A DNA stretch of 29,363 nt from a virus. Both the position numbers and the translations under genes were made by a program. The notes under the pieces are model-generated. The model saw nothing but the letters and a program-made list of their open reading frames with translations, was not told the origin of the DNA and searched no databases. The stretch covers positions 1 to 29,363 of the IMG/VR virus record IMGVR_UViG_3300037493_000109. One strand, 5' to 3'. Shown here piece by piece: positions 22,640-29,363 of the stretch (the first letter of the stretch is position 1; each line of letters begins with the position of its first letter).

Positions 22640-25600
22640 TTATACAGGACACCCACACTCTTGGTCTAATGTTAATTCTCCTGTTCCTGACACAATTGTA
22701 GGTACTGTATCTATTACAGCACACATGAATACAACTTGTGATGCAGGTACTTCTATTTCTGTTGGTGTTCCACTGCCACATAGTTCATAAGAAACCGTTG
22801 AGCCTGAACCTGAGTCTGTATACATCCAATTCCAACATCCTTCAGTACATCCACCATCACACCCACAACACGCATCTAAAGTATCTTCTGTTGAATAGCA
22901 CAATACAATTTCTGTAGATTGTCTATAATCCCAAATCAAATATAAGTATTCATCAGTACCTGATGGCATTGTAAATTCTGCAGAATATGTAGCAGGTGCA
23001 CTAGCAGTATTTATTGGTGTTATATCTGTAGATAAAGATAACAATGTATTTATATCTGCAGTATTGTTTCCGTATAGTGTATCACTTCTTAAATATCTAA
23101 ACTTGTTTTTAGCAGGGTCGAATGTAAAGTCATCAAACCCAAACTTATTGCAAATCACTGTAACATCAGAACCGTTAGTAGGTATACTTCCAAATCCTTG
23201 AGCACCCGAAAATTCACTGTATTGAGATACCAAAGGACTTTCTGTACCTGATATAAACTCAACTAATTCAGATGATAGTGGAGATATAAATTCTCCATCT
23301 ACATATCTATACTCATTATGTATAAATTGACCTGCATCATTATCACTTGTTAAGCATATATTGAATACATTCAATATCTGAACTTGTGGGCAATTTACAG
23401 TTATATCTATGAAGTCAACAGATGTTGTAGCTATAGTTATTACTGCTTGGTTTATTGAGTTGCTTGACTTATTAAATGTAAGAACTCCACCTACTGTAAC
23501 AGGACCTGTTGTATAAGTATCTTCTCCGTATGTAACAGATATAGTTACAGCAGAAACCTCATCAGGGAATGCATAGTTTATATCTACATCACCAACCAAT
23601 TGACCTAAGTTGACACAGTATGTAACAGGGTTTAATGTAGATAATAGTATTCTTGTTTGTGTAATGCCACAATCTAAGCAATCATCTTGTGTTGGCAAAC
23701 TAATATCATTAGATGAAAGAATGTATTCATTCATATAAGGGTCATAAGCACCAAGCTTCTGTGTTCCAAATGAGTTATTAAATAAATCTCTGAACCAAGT
23801 ACGCATATTAGCTTCAGACACAACCTTTAGTTGGTCATTGCTATATGCACTACCACGAAGTTGAAGCACTGCTCCACGCTTAGCATCCGTAAAGTATTTA
23901 TCATATCCATAAGAAGTAAAACTCTCAGGGTTATTACTAATACCATAATTTTCTATACGTGCAATCTGTGTACCTAATACCTCAGGCACTGATGTAATTG
24001 CACCACCTGCTGCTGCATCAGATAATAAATTCTTACCTGATAGTACATAAGATATTTTATCTTCCTGTAGGGCTAGTATATCTGTCTCACGAGCGAACAA
24101 AATTGCAATCGGACCAAATGATACCTCTAGATTTTTATAGTTCAGTAGACCTGCGTTAAATTCGTTCAGCTTATTTGTATTTGATTCACTATTATATACA
24201 CCACTATATGTGATGTCAGCAAATCTATCTGACTCTTTATAATTAAATGCAGATGTAGTTGTTACTCTATTACCTAAGTTGAATGTTTTACCTACTATTG
24301 AATCTAGTATCTTATAACTTTCTGCTCCGTTACCAAACGCAAAGCAGTTAAAGAATTCAGGTTCTATAATTGCAGGTAACGTAGTAGTTTGGTTTTCAAT
24401 ATTTCCTTGATGATTACCATTAGTAATTGCAAACGATAAGTTATTTTCAAAAAATACATCAGGTAAAGTTTCAGTAGCCTTAGTCTCAAATATAATTGTA
24501 TTAAGTGCTCTGAATGTTTCTATATCTGCAGTAACATTGTATGCTCTACTATTAGGGTAACCTGCACCTGTACAACTTTGACCTGTAGTCATTTGAAGTA
24601 TAAGTTGGTTTGTGGTAGCGTCTCTATAAAATTGCATATAGTTTATGTCAAAATTATAGGTATTTAATACACCATTAGTTGCAATGTATTCTATAGATGT
24701 AACTCCATCTATTGAATATCCTGTTGGTAATAATGCTGCTACATTTTCTCCATTAAACCAATCCTCCATATTATCATAACTAGATAAAGATGTAAGGTCT
24801 TTTTCAAATATAAATCCTCTTTCTTCACAAGAGTTGCCTACACCTGCTCTACGCCAATTAACATTAAATCTAATTAAACTTCCTGCAGGTATAGTATAAT
24901 CTTCATATTCCCATGTAGGATTCATAGGGTCAAATCCTGCACCTTTAAATAAATTCATTGGGTAGTTTAACTTAGCATAGTTACCACCTCTAGGTGCTGT
25001 TGCAGTTTGAGAACCCGGTGCTACTACAGCATCAGCAGTTGTTACAGCAGAAAAACTATTTGGGTTAATCTTCATGTATACTCCTGCAGGAACAGCAACA
25101 TCTTCTATTGGTGTTATAAAACCTTCACCTTGAGATTCCTTTGCAAGAACTGTTGCATTAGCACAGTTAAGTAAAGGACCATCAGTATCAGCCTTAACTA
25201 TATATCTATCTCCAACCTGAACCTTACGAGCGTTCTCTCCTTCTAGATAGAACCATACTTCATTTGTTTCAGGATTCTTGAAAAAAAGATTAGTATATAT
25301 AGTATCATAATTTTCAGCATTTGCTTTAATTACAAACTTATATCTAGTTGCCCAATATGGTGGATGTTGTGTAGGTGGTATAGTAACCTTTATATAATTT
25401 TTTGTACTTGAATTTCCACATGGAACATGTACGGTATTGTTAGGACTAACTAATGCAGTAGTTGCACGATTGTAATCATCCATATATACAATACCTATTT
25501 CATAATCTCTATTACTATGTAAACTTTGTGTGTTACCATCTTTTTGAAATGTAACATCTGCAAATACTATTGAGTAATATTCATAAACTCTTTGCGTTGG

Positions 25601-27229
25601 CGTTACAACATCATCTACATACTCCATTGAAACAAACTGCAATCCAATACTAGTGCTTGCAGGAGATGCTATAATTCCTATGCCTTGCCCTACAGCAGAT
25701 ACACCACTTGCTAATTTTTCTAATGCATCTAGATTATTTGGTAATATACAATTTATTTTATCTGTAAATGTAACACCATCACATGCTGTTGCAACAGGTT
25801 CAATATTTGCTGATGTACCAATAGCTAATTGAAACTCATCACTTGTTGCTAAATCATAAACAGATGTATAATTTCTTGGTAAGAAGAATGTAAAACCTTC
25901 TGATACATTATCTGTTGTTTCTGTAGGGAACGGTGTATCTCCTGAGAATGATTCATGTGTAAGTGTAACATCAATAACTATTGATGAACCCTGAATTAAT
26001 TCGACACCATCTAAATCTATTGACAATACTGAATCTGTAATAGTTTGTGGTACATCTATTGTATAGTTACCACTTTGGTTTGTTGTAGTAATATCTGCAA
26101 GACCTATATCTTCACTAATTAGTTCTACTGTATACTCTAATTTTATAGGATTACCATTTGAATCAATAAGGTCATATCCTTCTACATAGTTACCATACAT
26201 TAATCTATTGCCCATTATAGTTTGAGCCTTAGCAAATCTTGGAACATTATCATAGAGTCTTAGAATTTCAGACTCAGGTAATACTGTAAATATTTTACTA
26301 TTAGTAAATGTAAAGCTATAATCTGTATTATCTAGTAAACCTAAATTAGCTTTATCTAGTTTTTCAATTACTTTAATTATATTCCCACCTGCTTCTTTAA
26401 ATAGTAAATCAATACCAACCACAAGGGAATCTCCTGTATTGTATGTTACATTTACTGAGTTAGCAAGGTTAGTCATACCTTCATTCAAATAACTTTCTGT
26501 ACTAAACTGAAATTGTTTAGGAATAAATGCAGGTTCTGACCATTGAGATGTAGCAGAATACTCACCATCTTCATACCTGTATCTGTATGCAAAGCATATA
26601 AAATTATCTGTTAAGAAATTTTCTTGACCATTAGTTGCAAGAGGTGCAATAGTTGGTGATTCTATAGGTGGTTTTTTAATAACCAAAATAGATTCATTTG
26701 TAAATCCATCAACCCCTGCTACAGGATTAGCATAGTTTTTATTTATATTTATTCTTCTAGGTGCATTATAATCATCTGTAAAGAATAATAAGTTCTCAAC
26801 TAAATCTACACCTGTAATTAAATATGTAGGATTAAAGTTAAGTGTAGTGTTTACACCACTACCATCATTAATACTAATGATATGATATGTTAAGATGTTA
26901 CTCTTGGTATCATATGAACATATTAAATCTAGTTTACCTGTAGGGCTTGTTTCAAAATTACTATCGTGAACAAACCAATATATAGTTTCATTAGAGCCAT
27001 CCTCTAAAGCACCTATACATCTAGCATCACCACTAAGAGCAACACCATCATATTGTAACGTAGTTAAAATAGTATTACCTTTAGAGTTCTCAATAACACC
27101 AACCTCAGATAATTCCGTAGAACCCATCCGTATATTAAGTGCATCAATGTATTCTCCATTAGGTATAAGTCGTTCATCAACGACTTTATTCATTCGCCCT
27201 GCTGTAAAATTTCTAGTAATGTTCGCCAT
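22640..27229 (-). CDS. Tail stabilisation/muzzle-like protein (1529 aa)
   Basis: A large tail structural protein. The N-terminus (TRNFTAGRMNKVVDERLIP, then NGEYIDALNIRMGSTE and VGVIENSKGN) matches what I know as the phage stabilisation protein family of P22-like and crAss-like phages, which caps the tail below the ring proteins. About the first 900 residues contain repeated β-rich blocks (e.g. NLLFFTDDYNAPRRININ). Further along are inserted β-sandwich-like segments and two cysteine clusters: DDCLDCG near residue 1185 and a dense cluster at about 1444-1465 (ACCGCDGGCTEGC), ending ECGCPV. It follows two ring-type proteins with a 1-base gap and precedes a Cys-rich protein. The split into N-terminal conserved and C-terminal variable parts suggests a host-interacting end. 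Confidence 0.78.
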   Translation of the reverse strand: MANITRNFTAGRMNKVVDERLIPNGEYIDALNIRMGSTELSEVGVIENSKGNTILTTLQYDGVALSGDARCIGALEDGSNETIYWFVHDSNFETSPTGKLDLICSYDTKSNILTYHIISINDGSGVNTTLNFNPTYLITGVDLVENLLFFTDDYNAPRRININKNYANPVAGVDGFTNESILVIKKPPIESPTIAPLATNGQENFLTDNFICFAYRYRYEDGEYSATSQWSEPAFIPKQFQFSTESYLNEGMTNLANSVNVTYNTGDSLVVGIDLLFKEAGGNIIKVIEKLDKANLGLLDNTDYSFTFTNSKIFTVLPESEILRLYDNVPRFAKAQTIMGNRLMYGNYVEGYDLIDSNGNPIKLEYTVELISEDIGLADITTTNQSGNYTIDVPQTITDSVLSIDLDGVELIQGSSIVIDVTLTHESFSGDTPFPTETTDNVSEGFTFFLPRNYTSVYDLATSDEFQLAIGTSANIEPVATACDGVTFTDKINCILPNNLDALEKLASGVSAVGQGIGIIASPASTSIGLQFVSMEYVDDVVTPTQRVYEYYSIVFADVTFQKDGNTQSLHSNRDYEIGIVYMDDYNRATTALVSPNNTVHVPCGNSSTKNYIKVTIPPTQHPPYWATRYKFVIKANAENYDTIYTNLFFKNPETNEVWFYLEGENARKVQVGDRYIVKADTDGPLLNCANATVLAKESQGEGFITPIEDVAVPAGVYMKINPNSFSAVTTADAVVAPGSQTATAPRGGNYAKLNYPMNLFKGAGFDPMNPTWEYEDYTIPAGSLIRFNVNWRRAGVGNSCEERGFIFEKDLTSLSSYDNMEDWFNGENVAALLPTGYSIDGVTSIEYIATNGVLNTYNFDINYMQFYRDATTNQLILQMTTGQSCTGAGYPNSRAYNVTADIETFRALNTIIFETKATETLPDVFFENNLSFAITNGNHQGNIENQTTTLPAIIEPEFFNCFAFGNGAESYKILDSIVGKTFNLGNRVTTTSAFNYKESDRFADITYSGVYNSESNTNKLNEFNAGLLNYKNLEVSFGPIAILFARETDILALQEDKISYVLSGKNLLSDAAAGGAITSVPEVLGTQIARIENYGISNNPESFTSYGYDKYFTDAKRGAVLQLRGSAYSNDQLKVVSEANMRTWFRDLFNNSFGTQKLGAYDPYMNEYILSSNDISLPTQDDCLDCGITQTRILLSTLNPVTYCVNLGQLVGDVDINYAFPDEVSAVTISVTYGEDTYTTGPVTVGGVLTFNKSSNSINQAVITIATTSVDFIDITVNCPQVQILNVFNICLTSDNDAGQFIHNEYRYVDGEFISPLSSELVEFISGTESPLVSQYSEFSGAQGFGSIPTNGSDVTVICNKFGFDDFTFDPAKNKFRYLRSDTLYGNNTADINTLLSLSTDITPINTASAPATYSAEFTMPSGTDEYLYLIWDYRQSTEIVLCYSTEDTLDACCGCDGGCTEGCWNWMYTDSGSGSTVSYELCGSGTPTEIEVPASQVVFMCAVIDTVPTIVSGTGELTLDQECGCPV

Positions 27230-27230
27230 A

Positions 27231-28154
27231 TTATTTAATCCACTTAGCTTGACCTCTCAAATTCATAAGTAATCTACCCGGATGGATGTTACTCATTCTG
27301 ATTTTTGCATTTCTAAGCAATGCAGATTTTTCTTTTCTTGCTCTAGCTACTATATATTCTTGTACCCCTAATTTACTTCTTAGTATTTCATATTGGATGT
27401 AAGCGTATATGTAATTCTCAAATAGTTTGTTAACGCTAATCTTTGAGTTATCACCTTGCTCCATACCATCAGATACATACTCAACAATAACAGATTGGTG
27501 TTGCATATCTGAACTGAAGTTTATTACACCTGCTTTATTATCAACTCTAAATGTAGGGTTGAAGTTAGCAGTCTCAGTATTTAAACCATATCTTGCACCA
27601 ATAGAGTGCTCGAAGTACCATCTACCATCGTAGTTATACCCTTCAGTACCATCAAACTGATTACCTGAATTTAGGTATATACTTTTTTGTTGACCTACAA
27701 TTCTATCATAATCTAATTCAGAATACTCAGGTCTAAGTATGTTACCTTCCTCATCAAATAAAATCTTTCCTGTTTGGTCTTGAAGATATTCCTGAGAACT
27801 ATTTAACTGAATGTTTTCAGTAAGTGGTCTAATCCAACCATCTTTGTAATAAGATACACGAACCCAATTCACATAATCAGATGGTAGAATAAATCTGAGT
27901 TTATCATCCACATCTAACTGCAATGCCTTAATCTCTTTGAACGCATCGTAGTTTAATTCCTGAATAGCACGCTTAGCATGGAATAGAATCTTGTAACGCT
28001 CTTCATTATTAACCAATGAGTGATTACCACTGTACATTAATAAGAAGTTATTTACAACATCGAAAAGACTTACATATTGGTAAGACCCCCAATTCTCATT
28101 CTCAGGAGGTACTCCTGCGTTCTCGTAATATTTATATTGAGATATATATGCCAT
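27231..28154 (-). CDS. crAss-like ring/connector (tail tubular-type) protein
   Basis: A 307-aa neck/tail protein of the kind called ring or tail-tubular protein in crAss-like phages. Recognised blocks are ISQYKYYENAGVP and NWGSYQYVSL (about residues 4-30), YKILFHAKRAIQELNYDAF (54-72), and LPSDYVNWVRVSYYKDG (90-106), which matches remembered sequences of ring proteins that extend the portal into a short tail. The C-terminal helix is Arg/Lys-rich (ARARKEKSALLRNAKIRMS), as in T7 gp11/P22 gp4-like connectors, with an HPGR motif near the end. It is encoded directly upstream of the stabilisation protein. Role is structural; the exact position in the stack is inferred. Confidence 0.8.
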   Translation of the reverse strand: MAYISQYKYYENAGVPPENENWGSYQYVSLFDVVNNFLLMYSGNHSLVNNEERYKILFHAKRAIQELNYDAFKEIKALQLDVDDKLRFILPSDYVNWVRVSYYKDGWIRPLTENIQLNSSQEYLQDQTGKILFDEEGNILRPEYSELDYDRIVGQQKSIYLNSGNQFDGTEGYNYDGRWYFEHSIGARYGLNTETANFNPTFRVDNKAGVINFSSDMQHQSVIVEYVSDGMEQGDNSKISVNKLFENYIYAYIQYEILRSKLGVQEYIVARARKEKSALLRNAKIRMSNIHPGRLLMNLRGQAKWIK

Positions 28155-28165
28155 GTTCTATTTCT

Positions 28166-28924
28166 TTATTGTTGTTGACTAAATGTTGGTTGTTCGTGTT
28201 GCTCTTGAGCCATACCAAACTGAACAACTTCTTGCTCTCTAATAGATACACCACAGTATTGAAGAATCTTCATAGCTAATTTGTATTCATCTTCTAGTGG
28301 TAATTCAAAATCTTGGTAGTCATTTTGCGATTGGTCAAACACAGGCTCGCCATTCACTAATGTAATATAAGTCCACTTAGGGTCTTTAGGATGTCTAAAG
28401 TATTGTGCTACTGCAGAATCCTCTGAGTTTATTGTTGATGGATATAATGTTACAACCTCTCCCTCTTGTACCCAAGCAGGGAACATCTCTGTTGGTGTAG
28501 TAAGTAACGATGCATTAAGCATTGTAATTCTACTTAGAGTAACTTTTTCTGCTTCACCTAAATATTGTAAATCTTCTCCAACTAATTTATAACACAATAC
28601 TTTATTAATCATATAGTATGTATCACCTGTAGTTGTTAATGTAGGTACATAAAATTTATTTGTATCAGGTGCTACTTGTGTTAATGTTTTTGTTTCAGAA
28701 AAAGATTCTATAGTTTCTGATATAGGTCTTTTGATATTTGCATAGTCAACGCCTGCTTGACGTACGTTCTCCATGTTTACTGTTTTGTTGTATTGAGAAA
28801 AATATTCCTCAAACAACTCCATCTGAGCCTGTTTAGCATACAGGTTAAAATCAGACGGAGATATATATCCGTAGTTGTTCTTATTCAGAACAGACAATAC
28901 TGTATTTCTTACTGAGTTAATCAT
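28166..28924 (-). CDS. crAss-like ring/neck structural protein (252 aa)
   Basis: The N-terminus (MINSVRNTVLSVLNKNN, then GYISPSDFNLYAKQAQMELF) looks like a conserved neck/ring protein of crAss-like phages. The remainder is β-rich, with a block VTLYPSTINSEDSAVAQYF and a Gln-rich tail (QEQHEQPTFSQQQ). It is the first gene after a terminator at 28950-28983 and a candidate promoter, so it opens the tail operon, with the ring protein 11 bases downstream. No enzymatic motif. I assign it as a neck component by position and remembered similarity; which ring it forms is not resolved. Confidence 0.72.
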   Translation of the reverse strand: MINSVRNTVLSVLNKNNYGYISPSDFNLYAKQAQMELFEEYFSQYNKTVNMENVRQAGVDYANIKRPISETIESFSETKTLTQVAPDTNKFYVPTLTTTGDTYYMINKVLCYKLVGEDLQYLGEAEKVTLSRITMLNASLLTTPTEMFPAWVQEGEVVTLYPSTINSEDSAVAQYFRHPKDPKWTYITLVNGEPVFDQSQNDYQDFELPLEDEYKLAMKILQYCGVSIREQEVVQFGMAQEQHEQPTFSQQQ

Positions 28925-28939
28925 TATATAATGTTTTCA

Positions 28940-28947
28940 CAAAGATA
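28940..28947 (-). promoter_or_regulatory. Candidate Bacteroidetes -7 promoter element (TATCTTTG)
   Basis: TATCTTTG on the minus strand, immediately after the T-tract of a terminator and 16 bases before the first tail gene. It matches the TAnnTTTG -7 consensus of Bacteroidetes. A -33 TTTG is not evident, so strength is uncertain, but the position between terminator and first gene of an operon supports a real promoter. Confidence 0.45.
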
Positions 28948-28949
28948 AG

Positions 28950-28983
28950 AAAAAAAAGAAAGGGAGTCTTGCGAACTCCCTCT
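28950..28983 (-). terminator. Rho-independent terminator after the right-edge gene
   Basis: On the minus strand AGGGAGT pairs with ACTCCCT (28961-28967 with 28975-28981; 7-base loop), followed by TTTCTTTTTTTT. It lies 27 bases after the stop at 29010 and isolates the right-edge (head-side) gene from the tail operon. Confidence 0.8.
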
Positions 28984-29009
28984 CTGTAAAACAAACTTAA
29001 TTGTAATTA

Positions 29010-29363
29010 TTATAAACCTAATTCACCTTCTAACATACGAAGTGCATCTATACCATCATCACTTTGTAAGTACGATGTAACAAAGTACATCGGGTCTTCT
29101 CCGAATGGAACTGATAACATTTTCTTTTTATTAGAACTTGTATTAAAGAATACTTCTTTTTTATTATTTCTAAATGCTAATAACTTAGCATCAAAGAATA
29201 AATGTACGTTTGATTGCAACTTAACCATAGGGTCTCCTAGTGCATTCAGGAATTGTTTTGGATGTCTCTTAGCATAGATTAACATATCACGTTTTAATTC
29301 TGATGTGCTAATCTTAGATGTATCCTTACCAAATAGTACACGACCTAATACTTCTAATTGTTC
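29010..29363 (-). CDS. Hypothetical protein, partial at right edge
   Basis: The frame runs without a stop from the right edge of the window to the stop at 29010, giving at least 117 C-terminal residues; an internal ATG at 29285 is not the likely start because the open frame and conserved-looking sequence (GRVLFGKDTSKISTSELKRD) continue upstream. The visible part is helical and basic, with YAKRHPKQFLNALGDP and an acidic tail (SDDGIDALRMLEGELGL). I do not recognise it. It lies just before the neck genes and is closed by its own terminator, so a head-associated or head-to-neck protein is plausible; this is positional inference only. Confidence 0.7.
   Translation of the reverse strand, partial: EQLEVLGRVLFGKDTSKISTSELKRDMLIYAKRHPKQFLNALGDPMVKLQSNVHLFFDAKLLAFRNNKKEVFFNTSSNKKKMLSVPFGEDPMYFVTSYLQSDDGIDALRMLEGELGL

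Noticed and set aside
29010-29285. Complete 91-aa gene starting at 29285
   Set aside because: The frame stays open to the window edge and the upstream residues look like genuine protein, so the gene is truncated by the window.
1-29363. Stop-codon recoding, as seen in some crAss-like phages
   Set aside because: TAA, TAG and TGA all act as stops at tight gene junctions, and no long gene is interrupted by one of them.
1-29363. tRNA genes, CRISPR arrays, insertion sequences, integrase or attachment sites
   Set aside because: None was seen on reading both strands; no cloverleaf-like segments, regular spacer arrays or transposase/integrase motifs were recognised.

Overview
This window is part of the genome of a tailed double-stranded DNA phage, most likely a short-tailed (podovirus-like) phage of a Bacteroidetes/Flavobacteriia host. 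The reasons are: ring and stabilisation-type tail proteins whose sequences I recognise as crAss-like; a BT4734-type primase-helicase; AT-rich DNA; start codons without Shine-Dalgarno sequences but with A/T-rich upstream context; and TAnnTTTG promoter elements. No integrase, tRNA, transposase or CRISPR array is visible. All three standard stop codons are used as stops, so there is no sign of stop-codon recoding.

Layout: two convergent gene blocks meet at a strong hairpin near 9.24 kb. The left block (1-9202, + strand) is the DNA replication/recombination operon. In order it holds the tail end of an upstream coiled-coil gene, a Sak-type single-strand annealing protein, a PD-(D/E)XK exonuclease, an SSB-like protein with an acidic C-terminal tip, a terminator, an AT-rich region with short direct repeats (possible origin or operator), a primase-SF3 helicase, a small unknown gene, a SNF2-like SF2 helicase, two unknown genes, a VRR-NUC nuclease, a protein with a DnaA domain IV-like helix-turn-helix, a small helical protein, a metallophosphoesterase and a 48-aa helical peptide. 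Most of these genes overlap by 1-11 bases (TAATG, ATGA, ATGAGTAR), which suggests translational coupling.

The right block (9260-29363, - strand) is the virion/DNA-delivery module. In transcription order it holds a truncated gene at the right edge followed by a terminator; two ring/connector-type proteins; a 1529-aa tail stabilisation/muzzle-like protein with a Cys-rich end; two small tail-appendage candidates (one Cys-rich); a GNAT-like acetyltransferase; and a trio resembling podoviral ejection proteins (296, 599 and 2931 aa). The 2931-aa protein is the most remarkable object. It is a polyvalent protein with Gly/Ala-rich membrane-like segments, a module around the motif ELQSD, a metallopeptidase-like domain with an HEXXGH-type motif, and a C-terminal Gly-Phe-Gly repeat tail.

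Working model (inference): the left operon supplies annealing-type recombination and primase/helicase replication. The right operon builds the neck and tail and loads the capsid with proteins injected with the DNA, among them a giant multidomain effector. The largest stretch without a gene is 225 bp (1789-2013), described below.
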